Made by a program: the position numbers and the translations under genes
Assembly: GCF_017635265.1 (NCBI RefSeq)
Contig: NZ_JAGBLU010000119.1
Span: 1 to 39,721 of the forward strand
Length of the DNA: 39,721 nucleotides
Direction: 5' to 3'
DNA from: Butyrivibrio sp.
GTDB lineage: Bacteria; Bacillota; Clostridia; Lachnospirales; Lachnospiraceae
The notes under the pieces: generated by a model
Databases searched by the model: none
Seen by the model: only the letters and a program-made list of their open reading frames with translations
What the model was told of the DNA's origin: nothing
Part shown: positions 1-7,479 of the stretch, one piece after another
Numbering within the stretch: the stretch's first letter is position 1
How the letters are laid out: each line of letters starts with the position of its first letter

Positions 1-15
1 AAAATGAATATATAA

Positions 16-45
16 ATCAATATGTTACATATATAACATATTGAT
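16..45. repeat. Perfect inverted repeat, 12-base arms
   Basis: Arms 16-27 (ATCAATATGTTA) and 34-45 (TAACATATTGAT) are perfectly complementary around the 6-base centre CATATA. The right arm contains the TATAACA heptamer seen elsewhere in this region. It could be a protein-binding site or cruciform; its function is unknown. Confidence 0.65.
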
Positions 46-193
46 GATATGTATATAATTTTTATGTACGGATTTATAAAGTTTGATAAGAATAATGAGA
101 ACTGGCAAAAATAAGCAAATCTATTAAAAGTATATGAAATATATAATACATATATATGGGATTAACTAAGACATAATATTAATAAGTAATAAA

Positions 194-227
194 TATAATG
201 CCTCAGGCCTGCAAACATGGCATTATA
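194..227. repeat. Nested palindrome forming the only GC-rich island of the AT desert
   Basis: Outer arms TATAATGCC (194-202) and GGCATTATA (219-227) are perfectly complementary over 9 bases. Inside lies a second perfect palindrome, CAGGCCTG (204-211). Most of the G and C bases of the surrounding 800 bases are concentrated here. That suggests a conserved binding or processing site, not drift, but its role is unknown. Confidence 0.6.
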
Positions 228-485
228 GTTAAATTGAAGAGAAATTAAGATAAAATGATATATATGATATATAATATTTACAATATAATCAATAACTATG
301 AGAATTCTTATTGAATAATAATATATGATAAATATGATATACAAGTAATATATGTAGAAATCTAAACTAAAAACACATAGATATATAAAATATATAACAA
401 ATATCATATATAGAAAAGTTGTATCGCTTATAATAAGAATGGAAGCATTGCCTATAGATATATTATATATATAGTATAATATATG

Positions 486-512
486 TAATAAATATAATAA
501 ATATAATAAATG
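486..512. repeat. Three tandem 9-base repeats
   Basis: The unit TAATAAATA occurs at 486-494 and 495-503, and with one changed base at 504-512. It is a low-complexity tandem array within the AT-rich region and may be simple slippage, not a functional iteron. Confidence 0.5.
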
Positions 513-630
513 CTTAAAAAACATAATAAATAACATAAATGAATTATGTGTGTTATATAACTCAAATAATGTATAAATAAAAAAATAGAATTGTCATATA
601 AAATAAATAACAGAATGATTATATAACAAA

Positions 631-684
631 TATAATAGATATATTAAATATAATAGATATATTAAATATAATAGATACAATAAA
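631..684. repeat. Three tandem 18-base repeats (iteron-like)
   Basis: The unit TATAATAGATATATTAAA is perfect at 631-648 and 649-666 and diverged at 667-684. The 14-mer TATATAACAAATAT runs straight into the first copy at 620-633; the same 14-mer is at 391-404 and 778-791. Short direct repeats upstream of parA are typical of centromeres bound by ribbon-helix-helix proteins, and of iterons. Which applies, if either, is inference. Confidence 0.6.
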
Positions 685-777
685 TATATGATATGCTAAA
701 TATATCTTTCATATTTATTATTGAAAATGAAATGCTATGTGGATATAATGTTTTAGGAATATAAAAGAGAAATATAA

Positions 778-799
778 TATATAACAAATATATGTTATA
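778..799. promoter_or_regulatory. Inverted repeat next to the parA ribosome site, candidate par operator
   Basis: TATAACA (780-786) and TGTTATA (793-799) form a perfect 7-base inverted repeat around AATATA, touching the ribosome site AGGAGGG at 799-805. A protein bound here would block transcription or translation start of the parA gene, which fits autoregulation by the partner protein. The site is seen directly; the binding protein is inferred. Confidence 0.4.
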
Positions 800-808
800 G
801 GAGGGTGT

Positions 809-1633
809 ATGCGAATTATAGCATTTAGTAATCAAAAGGGCGGAGTTGCAAAAACTACTTCCAGTTATGCTATGGCAGTAGGTCTTTCAAAAAGAGGATA
901 TAAGGTACTTGTTGTTGATGCTGATCCACAGGAAAATCTTTCGATGACAGCTGGAATCGACCTTAACGAAGTTGATCCTGATCCTGAAGATATTGAGGCA
1001 TTAACTCCGGAACAAAGAGAATATTTTGAAAAAAATGTTCCTGCAAAATTATTTGAAGTAATGGCCGGAGATAAGGATATAAATAAAGCGATTATTCCAA
1101 TTGCTGAAAATCTGGACCTTATAGTAGGCGGAATAGATCTTGCATCTGCAGATATGACATTTTCAATGTTAGGACGTGAAAAACTGATTAAAGAGGCATT
1201 TTCAAAAATAAAAAAGGAGTATGACTTTTGCATATTCGATTGCAGCCCTGCATTAGGTGTCGTTCTGATGAATATCTTAACAGTTGCAGATGAAGTAATT
1301 ATTCCTTTGGAGCCCGGGGCATTTTCTTTGCAAGGACTTTCAAGATTATATAAGTTTATAGGACAGATTCACGATTTCACAAATGATAAGCTTAAAGTGG
1401 ACGGAATACTTGTAACTAAAGTAAGAAATACAGCAAACGCCAAAATATGGATAAATGATATAGAAGAAAAAGCAGAACTATTAAAAACTTCTGTTTATAA
1501 ATCAAAAATCAGACTTAATGTATCTGTTGAAGAAGCACAGACAATGAAAATGGATTTGTTTGAATATGCAGGCGGATCAAGTGCGGCAAGAGATTATGAT
1601 GATTTTATAGATGAATTTTTAGGGGAGGAATAA
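809..1633 (+). CDS. parA: ParA/Soj-family partition ATPase
   Basis: A 274-residue ParA-type ATPase that binds ATP and nonspecific DNA and, with a DNA-bound partner, moves replicons or cargo apart. The deviant Walker A motif KGGVAKTT is at residues 10-17, the second aspartate motif VVDADPQ at 35-41 and Walker B FCIFDCSP at 140-147. There is no N-terminal helix-turn-helix, and with its short length this fits type Ib plasmid or chromosomal Soj-like ParAs, not P1/F type Ia. The start is fixed by AGGAGGG at 799-805. The partner gene begins 3 bases after the stop. No replication initiator gene is visible, so a plasmid, chromid, integrated element or chromosome are all possible. The family is sure; the symbol is the generic one. 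Confidence 0.93.
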   Translation: MRIIAFSNQKGGVAKTTSSYAMAVGLSKRGYKVLVVDADPQENLSMTAGIDLNEVDPDPEDIEALTPEQREYFEKNVPAKLFEVMAGDKDINKAIIPIAENLDLIVGGIDLASADMTFSMLGREKLIKEAFSKIKKEYDFCIFDCSPALGVVLMNILTVADEVIIPLEPGAFSLQGLSRLYKFIGQIHDFTNDKLKVDGILVTKVRNTANAKIWINDIEEKAELLKTSVYKSKIRLNVSVEEAQTMKMDLFEYAGGSSAARDYDDFIDEFLGEE

Positions 1634-1636
1634 AAT

Positions 1637-2290
1637 ATGGCAAGTAAAGCTAGCATGTTGAAATCCGGTGTCAGAAAAACAGGAACAGGATTATTTGCAG
1701 GAATGCAGGCAATTAAGGAAGAAGAAATAAAAGAAGACGTAAAAGAAGAAAATAAGACTGTAAAAGAAGAGAAACCATTAGAAGAACCGATTATAGAAAA
1801 AGAAGTAACAATTGAGAAAGCTGTAGAAAAGAATGTTGAAGAAAAAGTTGAGCCGATTCCACAACCTCAGATTCCGGTCAATACATACATAGCACAGCCA
1901 CAGATTCAACAGGAAATTCAACAGCCGGTGCAGCAGTTTGTTCAGTCCCAGCCTCAGCCTCAACCATCGATGGCAGCTGTTCAGTTTGAACAACCAATCA
2001 GACAGAGCCAAAATCAGCCGGTATATGTTCAGCAGGTACAACAGCCGGAAGTTATACAGCAGTCAAAAAGTAAGGCAGTAAAAGGTGAGAAGAGCAGTAG
2101 ATACGAAAAAGAAAAATTTCTTTTATTGGATATCAGAGGCCTTAGAGATTATGTTGAACATATGGCTAAAGCTGCTAATATGTCAGCCACCAAGTATATA
2201 AGAAATCTTATTGAGATAGATATGCAACAAAATATGGATATATATGAGGCTCATAAGGCATTGGAAGAGAGACTGAAAGAAAGAAGATAG
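1637..2290 (+). CDS. Putative ParA partner: Gln/Glu-rich linker with C-terminal ribbon-helix-helix-like domain
   Basis: Not recognised as a named family. The 217 residues fall into three parts. A basic N-terminus (1-23) is rich in Lys and Arg. A low-complexity stretch is first Glu/Lys/Val-rich (about 28-72), then Gln/Pro-rich (about 73-145). A folded-looking end (about 150-217) has a short beta-type segment EKFLLLDIRG followed by two helices, the pattern of ribbon-helix-helix DNA-binding proteins. Position directly after parA, with its ribosome site AGGGGAGG inside the end of parA, indicates translational coupling and a centromere-binding role. By analogy with ParG and omega, the basic N-terminus may stimulate ParA ATPase activity (inference). 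The long linker is unusual, as such partners are often under 100 residues. Confidence 0.7.
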   Translation: MASKASMLKSGVRKTGTGLFAGMQAIKEEEIKEDVKEENKTVKEEKPLEEPIIEKEVTIEKAVEKNVEEKVEPIPQPQIPVNTYIAQPQIQQEIQQPVQQFVQSQPQPQPSMAAVQFEQPIRQSQNQPVYVQQVQQPEVIQQSKSKAVKGEKSSRYEKEKFLLLDIRGLRDYVEHMAKAANMSATKYIRNLIEIDMQQNMDIYEAHKALEERLKERR

Positions 2291-2300
2291 GAAGGACATA

Positions 2301-2333
2301 AAAAAGGTGATTACAATGAGTAATCACCTTTTT
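2301..2333. terminator. Bidirectional intrinsic terminator between the par pair and the HU gene
   Basis: A perfect 13-base stem pairs AAAAAGGTGATTA (2301-2313) with TAATCACCTTTTT (2321-2333) around a 7-base loop. It has a T-run on both strands, so it can end both the plus-strand par transcript and the minus-strand HU transcript. Confidence 0.9.
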
Positions 2334-2346
2334 AAAATCAATATAA

Positions 2347-2631
2347 TTATTTCTTCTTGCCGTTAACAGCATCCTTAAGAGCTTTACCAGCTTTGAATTT
2401 AGGAACTGTAGCTGCAGGAATCTTGATAGCTGCGCCAGTCTGAGGATTCTTACCTGTTCTGGCTGCTCTCTTGGCAGTCTCAAATGTTCCGAATCCTACG
2501 AGCTGAACTTTCCCCTTTTTCTTAAGTTCCTTTGAGACAGCTTCTGTGAAAGCCTTAACAGCCTTCTCTGAATCCTTTTTAGAAAGACCAGTCTCTTTTG
2601 CAATAGCATCAACAAGTTCTGTCTTATTCAT
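2347..2631 (-). CDS. hup: HU-family DNA-binding protein
   Basis: A 94-residue histone-like protein that bends and compacts DNA as a dimer. It begins MNKTELVDAIAKETGLS and carries the canonical arm signature GFGTFETAKRAARTGKNPQTG followed by the IPA/PKFKAGKALKDAV end, all full length for HU. The start is taken at 2631 because GGGAGG lies about 8 bases before it. A longer reading to 2649 would add six unconserved residues and skip the ribosome site. It is transcribed alone, with a candidate promoter at 2676-2704 and a shared terminator. HU often assists partition complexes and origins, but adjacency to the par genes may be chance. Confidence 0.95.
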   Translation of the reverse strand: MNKTELVDAIAKETGLSKKDSEKAVKAFTEAVSKELKKKGKVQLVGFGTFETAKRAARTGKNPQTGAAIKIPAATVPKFKAGKALKDAVNGKKK

Positions 2632-2675
2632 GGTATATACCTCCCTCAAATTGAGTATTTACACTACTAGGGAAA

Positions 2676-2704
2676 ATTTTACACCCATTTTATGTACTTC
2701 ACAA
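2676..2704 (-). promoter_or_regulatory. Candidate promoter of the HU gene
   Basis: Read on the minus strand, TTGTGA (2704-2699) and TAAAAT (2681-2676) are 17 bases apart. This would give a 5' leader of about 38 bases before the ATG at 2631. Confidence 0.45.
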
Positions 2705-2852
2705 GTATTTAAAGCCGAAAAAATGCCAAAAACTGTAATGTTTTTTAGTGCATTATTCTGAAATGACACGTAAATCGGGATGATTTAAACGCAAAAGGTT
2801 GACAACACAGAAAAACAGGGCTCTTATAAAATATAATTCTATAAACTACAGA

Positions 2853-4223
2853 TTAGAGGCTTGTCATCATAGTCTTATATAGTTTTCTAAAAAATATAGT
2901 CGATAATACAAGCGAGGCAAGTTCAGCTATTGGAAAGGCAAACCAGACAATTTCAAGTTGGCCTGTTTGGGCAAGTAGCCATGCGACTGGAATAAGAACA
3001 ACAAGCTGTCTTCCAACAGAGACAATCAGTGAGTAGAAGCTCTTCGAAAATGCCTGGAAAATTGATCCCATAGCAATGCAAATGCCTGCCAGAGGGAATG
3101 AAAGACTTATTATCCTAAGAGCAGGAATACCGATTTGAATCATATCATCTGAAGCATTAAAGAACGATAAAAGTAGCTCAGGAATAGATTGAAAAGCAAT
3201 TGTGCCAACTATCATTATTGATAAAGCAAGAACCAATGAAAACGTTAAAGCTTCAGATATTCGCTGTTTATTTTTGGCACCATAATTATAAGCCAGAACC
3301 GGAATAAGTCCGTTGTTAAGGCCGAAAACAGGCATAAAGAAGAAACTTTGAAGTTTAAAATATACACCGAATACAGCAGTTGCAGTTGATGTAAACGATC
3401 CTAGAATTAAGTTCATAAGATAAGTCATAACAGAACCGATAGACATCATGAGAATAGATGGTATGCCGACATAATATATATCTTTAACAGTGGTTAAATC
3501 GATAGCAAGAATTTGTTTAAAGGAAAAGTGTATTTCTTTATTGTAATTTAAATTGCAGTACAGACCAATGCATGCACCAATACATTGACCGAAAATAGTA
3601 GCATAAGCTGCACCGGCTATGCCAAGCTCAGGGAAGGGACCGATACCGAATATGAGCAAAGGGTCAAAAATAATATTGATTATTGCTCCGGAAGCTTGTG
3701 AGAGCATGCTATAGAATGTTTTGCCGGTTGATTGAAGCAAGCGCTCAAATGTCATTTGAAAAAACAAGGCAACAGAACAGCATGCAATTATACGAAGATA
3801 GGTTGATCCGTAAGACAAAATAATCTCGCTATCAGCCTGAGATTTAATAAAACCTTCAGCAAAGAAAATACCGATAATAAGGAAAAATATATAGTTAAAG
3901 AACGTTAACAATAAACCTGTGTTAGCGGCAGAATCAGACTTCTTAAAGTTCTTTTCACCAAGTGATCTTGAAAGTAGAGCATTAATTCCTACACCTGTTC
4001 CGGACCCCAGAGCAATCATGAGATTCTGCATAGGAAATGCTAAAGTTACCGCTGTAAGAGCATCCTGACCGGCATTAGGAGAAGTACCGATAATCTGTGA
4101 TACAAAAATGCTGTCGACAATATTGTATAATGCCTGAACAAGCATTGATATCATCATAGGTAAAGACATAGATATAATTAGTTTTTTTACGGGCATAACG
4201 CCCATTTTGTTCTCTTTTATCAT
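2853..4223 (-). CDS. MATE-family multidrug/cation exporter
   Basis: A 456-residue membrane protein of the multidrug and toxin extrusion family, which exports organic cations or drugs in exchange for Na+ or H+. Twelve hydrophobic segments are visible in two similar halves. The N-terminal region SMLVQALYNIVDSIFV and the glycine-rich stretch SGTGVGINALLSRSLG are family hallmarks. Length is normal. A ribosome site (AAAGGA) precedes the ATG at 4223. It stands alone, head-to-head with the regulator gene at 4394, and no local repressor is seen. Its closest subgroup appears to be MepA/VmrA-like, but the substrate cannot be told from sequence. Confidence 0.93.
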   Translation of the reverse strand: MIKENKMGVMPVKKLIISMSLPMMISMLVQALYNIVDSIFVSQIIGTSPNAGQDALTAVTLAFPMQNLMIALGSGTGVGINALLSRSLGEKNFKKSDSAANTGLLLTFFNYIFFLIIGIFFAEGFIKSQADSEIILSYGSTYLRIIACCSVALFFQMTFERLLQSTGKTFYSMLSQASGAIINIIFDPLLIFGIGPFPELGIAGAAYATIFGQCIGACIGLYCNLNYNKEIHFSFKQILAIDLTTVKDIYYVGIPSILMMSIGSVMTYLMNLILGSFTSTATAVFGVYFKLQSFFFMPVFGLNNGLIPVLAYNYGAKNKQRISEALTFSLVLALSIMIVGTIAFQSIPELLLSFFNASDDMIQIGIPALRIISLSFPLAGICIAMGSIFQAFSKSFYSLIVSVGRQLVVLIPVAWLLAQTGQLEIVWFAFPIAELASLVLSTIFFRKLYKTMMTSL

Positions 4224-4393
4224 AAATTCATCCTTTGTTAAGAGTTAAATAGCCGTAAAAGTATAACATAATATGTAATTTATGTATATACAAAAAAACT
4301 CAAAAATGCCGTAAGCAAGCGGATTTTTTACTTTAGGAATTATTGAAATAATGATAAAATGAAGCGGGGAAAATGTTTTTAGGGGTTATTGGT

Positions 4394-6013
4394 ATGGTAA
4401 AAGTGTTTCTTGTGGAAGATGAATTTGTTGTTAGAGAAGGCATTAAGAACAATATAAATTGGGCTGCTAACGGATACGATTTCTGTGGAGAGGCATCTGA
4501 CGGGGAAGTTGCATACTCTATGATCCAGAAAGTGCAGCCGGACATATTGATTACTGATATTAAAATGCCTTTTATGGATGGTCTTACTCTTAGCCGCATG
4601 GTCAAGGCGGAATTTCCATGGATAGAGATTATTTTATTAACAGGATATGAAGATTTTCAGTATGCAAAAGAAGCGATAAGAATAGGAGTTTCCAGTTATT
4701 TGTCAAAACCTATAAGTGGAAATGATCTTCTTAAAGAAGTTGGCGCAATATCAGAGAAAGTAGAGGAAAAGAAAGCAGAACGAGAAGCAACAAAAAGATA
4801 TGAAGAAGAGATGAAAGAGCGCAATGAGTTGGATAAACAGGCATTTTTTGGCAAGCTTATCAATTCGAACTATGGTGCTTTTGAATACATAGAAATGGCA
4901 AAAAAACTGTCAATTGATATTACAGCGCTAAAATATAATATTCTCCTTATCAAAGTATGGTCAAAAAAACATGAAATAGGAGAATATTCTAACAGTGTTT
5001 TGAAAATCGAGGAAGGTATAAGAACTATAGCTGTAAGCAACGGAGCAATATGCTTTAACCTTGATCTTGAGGGATTGGCGCTATTATTTAAAGGCGATGA
5101 TGACAACACAATTAGCAGAAACATTGAGATTGCAATTCAAGAGATGGTGGAGCTTTTCAAAGAATATGATAGCATACGTTACTTTGCAGGAATCGGTCAA
5201 AGCGTCAATAGAATAACAGAGATCAGTACTTCTTTTTCATGGGCAAGCAGGGCATATGCTCATATGTATCTTACTTCGGACAATGGATTTATGGTTGGAT
5301 CAGAGGAAGAACTAAAAAATTCGAAAGAAGACGTCATTTTATCAGAAATAGATCCCAAGCATATTGACAGAAAGCTTGTAAAGGAGTTTTTGAGAAGGGG
5401 AGAAATTTCGGAAACGGAATTTTTCTTGGAAGAATTCTTTAACGGCATGGGGAAAAATGCTATCCGATCAACGATGCTAAGGCAGTATATATCTATGGAT
5501 CTGTACTTTTGCGTCACGGATTTTGTTTTAAATGAGCTCGGACTTTCAAGAGAAGAACTGGATGACAGAATAAGTGCTCCCAGTGCAGATGTTTTAGGAG
5601 ATGAGAAAAAGACATTTGATTATATGAAAAAAATAATGAATAAAGCTCTTTTGATAAAGCAGGATAATGCTATTGGAAAATACCATGACATAATGAATGA
5701 TGCTGTTTCTTACATTGAACAGCATTATGCGGAAGAAGAATTGTCTTTGAATTCACTTGCGGCTCATGTTAATTTTTCTCCTAATCATCTGAGTGCTGTG
5801 TTTAAGCAGGAGACAGGCCAGCCGTTTATAAAATATCTGACAGATTATCGTATGGAACAAGCCAAGGACTTGTTATGCACAACCTCGAAGCGAAGCAATG
5901 AGATAGGGGCTTTAGTGGGATACAAAGATCCACATTATTTTTCTTATCTTTTTAAAAAGACTCAGGGACTTACTCCTACACAATATAGAAACGGATTGCG
6001 CAAGGAGGAGTAA
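4394..6013 (+). CDS. YesN-type response regulator (receiver plus AraC-family DNA-binding domain)
   Basis: A 539-residue regulator with an N-terminal receiver (about 1-120; acidic VEDE near residue 9, phospho-acceptor D55 in ITDIKMPFMDG, lysine in the SKP motif). It also has a long middle region and a C-terminal AraC-type double helix-turn-helix (about 440-535; NFSPNHLSAVFKQETG and GYKDPHYFSYLFKK). I chose the ATG at 4394 because AGGGG lies 8 bases before it and family members start at MVKVFLVED. An ATG at 4373 would add seven residues. The kinase gene follows after 5 bases. Such pairs generally respond to extracellular carbohydrate and activate the neighbouring ABC transporter, here that starting at 7480. 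Confidence 0.93.
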   Translation: MVKVFLVEDEFVVREGIKNNINWAANGYDFCGEASDGEVAYSMIQKVQPDILITDIKMPFMDGLTLSRMVKAEFPWIEIILLTGYEDFQYAKEAIRIGVSSYLSKPISGNDLLKEVGAISEKVEEKKAEREATKRYEEEMKERNELDKQAFFGKLINSNYGAFEYIEMAKKLSIDITALKYNILLIKVWSKKHEIGEYSNSVLKIEEGIRTIAVSNGAICFNLDLEGLALLFKGDDDNTISRNIEIAIQEMVELFKEYDSIRYFAGIGQSVNRITEISTSFSWASRAYAHMYLTSDNGFMVGSEEELKNSKEDVILSEIDPKHIDRKLVKEFLRRGEISETEFFLEEFFNGMGKNAIRSTMLRQYISMDLYFCVTDFVLNELGLSREELDDRISAPSADVLGDEKKTFDYMKKIMNKALLIKQDNAIGKYHDIMNDAVSYIEQHYAEEELSLNSLAAHVNFSPNHLSAVFKQETGQPFIKYLTDYRMEQAKDLLCTTSKRSNEIGALVGYKDPHYFSYLFKKTQGLTPTQYRNGLRKEE

Positions 6014-6018
6014 AGCAA

Positions 6019-7347
6019 ATGTTCAGTGGTCATAGGATCAAGCAGCAATCAAAACTGGCTGCTCAGATAAGGCTTTCATATCTTATATTGCTACTACCCA
6101 ATCTGGTATTTATGATATATGCGTTATATAACCTGTTTTTGGTTAGTGAAAGGTATAATACAATGTTGAATTCAGTGGTTACAGCAAGTGAATTCAGCCT
6201 CGATTTTAAGGAAGATTTTGATTACGAAACATATTTGCTGATAGTAGGAAATGTTGCACCGGAGGATTCAAATATACCGACACTTTTAAATGATGCAAAA
6301 GGAGTTGTCGATGGGTTAAAGGGATATACCAACACAGACGACAATCAAAAGCGTCTTTCAAGTGCAGAAAAATACCTTAAAAATCTCGAAATATACATTG
6401 ATAGAATAAACAATAATCTAAAATCTGAAGATAAATATGAGGACAATATGCTCATATGGGAGAATGACGTTCAGATAGTAACTTCCCTTCTTCAAGAGAC
6501 TATTAATGAGTACATCTATTATGAAAATAAGCAAATTCAGGTTGCGCAAGCTAAGAATAAGGAAATCTTTCTGGATATAATAAAGATTTCATTTATAATA
6601 ACGATTGTTATATTTATGATAATTCTGCTGGTTTCATATGTGGGCCCGATTTGGATAACAAGACCTATAGAAGAACAGGTCAAGCAGGAACAGAAACAAC
6701 TCAGGAAGGCTGAATTTGAACTATTACAGGCTCAAATCAATCCACATTTTCTTTATAATACTCTGGATACAATTATCTGGTCGGCTGAAGCAGGGAATCA
6801 GAAGCAAGTTGTAAACATGGTAAAAAGCCTGTCGGATTTTTTTAGGGCATCACTTAATCGTGGAAAAGAGATTGTTACGGTAAAAGAAGAGCTGCAGCAT
6901 GTAAGAAGTTATCTGGAGATACAGCAGATACGGTATCAGGACATATTAAGTTATAAAATTGAAGTAGAGGATACAATTTATGACTATAGTATTCCGAAGA
7001 TTACAATTCAGCCTGTTGTGGAAAATGCACTGTACCATGGAATAAAAAACAAAAGAGGCGGCGGATGCATAACAGTTACAGGTAGGGAATATTCGGGACA
7101 CTTTGAAATCTCCGTAGAGGATGATGGAAAAGGAATGACACCGGAAAGGCTTAAAGATGTAAGTATGGCCCTGAAAGCTGAAAAACTGGAAGAGAAAAAT
7201 GCGGTATACGGACTATATAATGTTAACCAGAGGATTAAACTGAATTTCGGTGATGAATATGGTATGGAAATAGATAGCACATATGACAAGGGAACAAAAG
7301 TTGTAATAAAACTCCCAAAAAACTTAACTGAAATCGTAGAAAAATGA
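6019..7347 (+). CDS. YesM-type sensor histidine kinase
   Basis: A 442-residue membrane kinase. Transmembrane segment one is at about 18-42, an extracytoplasmic sensor region at about 43-185 and segment two at about 189-212. The His_kinase (PF06580-type) motif QINPHFLYNTLD carries the likely phospho-histidine H243. A GHKL ATPase domain follows, with QPVVENALYHG and DDGKGMTPER. A coiled segment EQVKQEQKQLRKAEFELLQ joins membrane and kinase parts. The classical extracellular dCACHE fold is not obvious; the sensor is short and looks mostly helical. It lies 5 bases after its regulator. The signal is probably a sugar or a loaded binding protein such as those encoded at 7480 or 12194 (inference). 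Confidence 0.92.
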   Translation: MFSGHRIKQQSKLAAQIRLSYLILLLPNLVFMIYALYNLFLVSERYNTMLNSVVTASEFSLDFKEDFDYETYLLIVGNVAPEDSNIPTLLNDAKGVVDGLKGYTNTDDNQKRLSSAEKYLKNLEIYIDRINNNLKSEDKYEDNMLIWENDVQIVTSLLQETINEYIYYENKQIQVAQAKNKEIFLDIIKISFIITIVIFMIILLVSYVGPIWITRPIEEQVKQEQKQLRKAEFELLQAQINPHFLYNTLDTIIWSAEAGNQKQVVNMVKSLSDFFRASLNRGKEIVTVKEELQHVRSYLEIQQIRYQDILSYKIEVEDTIYDYSIPKITIQPVVENALYHGIKNKRGGGCITVTGREYSGHFEISVEDDGKGMTPERLKDVSMALKAEKLEEKNAVYGLYNVNQRIKLNFGDEYGMEIDSTYDKGTKVVIKLPKNLTEIVEK

Positions 7348-7404
7348 AACAAAATGAAATGATAATAAAAAAATTAACTTAATTACAGTATTATTGAATT
7401 TAAT

Positions 7405-7475
7405 ATTTCCTCCTGAAATTTAAAATGTGCTTAAGAGGTTGGGAAACCTAAACACAAACTATTTTAGGAGGAAAT
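7405..7475 (+). promoter_or_regulatory. Long-range RNA stem that can bury the ribosome site of the binding-protein gene
   Basis: Bases 7405-7419 (ATTTCCTCCTGAAAT) can pair with 7461-7475 (ATTTTAGGAGGAAAT) over 15 bases, with a single G-U pair and no mismatch. The second strand contains the whole AGGAGG ribosome site of the gene at 7480. The 41-base loop holds a small hairpin, AGGTT/AACCT (7436-7449). If transcription begins upstream of 7405, the ribosome site would be closed. A start after 7419 would free it. The pairing is seen; regulation is inferred. Confidence 0.5.
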
Positions 7476-7479
7476 TGTT

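Larger units (their letters stand above)
1..808. other. AT-rich non-coding region, candidate partition centromere and par control region
   Basis: About 800 bases of almost pure A/T with no credible gene. It holds direct repeats, long palindromes and one isolated GC-richer island, all listed separately. The heptamer TATAACA occurs at 32-38, 393-399, 622-628 and 780-786, and its complement TGTTATA at 551-557 and 793-799. A rough base-composition estimate would give about one such site in this length. The region ends at the ribosome site of a ParA gene whose partner has a ribbon-helix-helix-like end. In type Ib plasmid partition systems the centromere lies upstream of parA and also acts as the operator. 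The centromere role here is inference; a replication origin or an AT-rich phage or plasmid remnant are alternatives. Confidence 0.5.

Noticed and set aside
162-536. A 124-codon minus-strand reading frame in the AT-rich region
   Set aside because: It is almost all Ile/Tyr/Leu/Phe as expected from random A/T sequence, has no ribosome site, and runs across the repeats.
631-684. CRISPR-like array
   Set aside because: The repeats are directly adjacent with no spacers, and no cas gene is in the window.
2799-2830. TTGACA on the plus strand followed by TATAAA
   Set aside because: The spacing is about 20 bases and no plus-strand gene lies downstream; it would only give antisense RNA into the MATE gene end.
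7341-7360. Tandem AAAATGAAAC/AAAATGAAAT as a YesN-binding site
   Set aside because: AraC-type sites normally use longer half-sites about 21 bases apart; these are 10 bases apart and partly coding.
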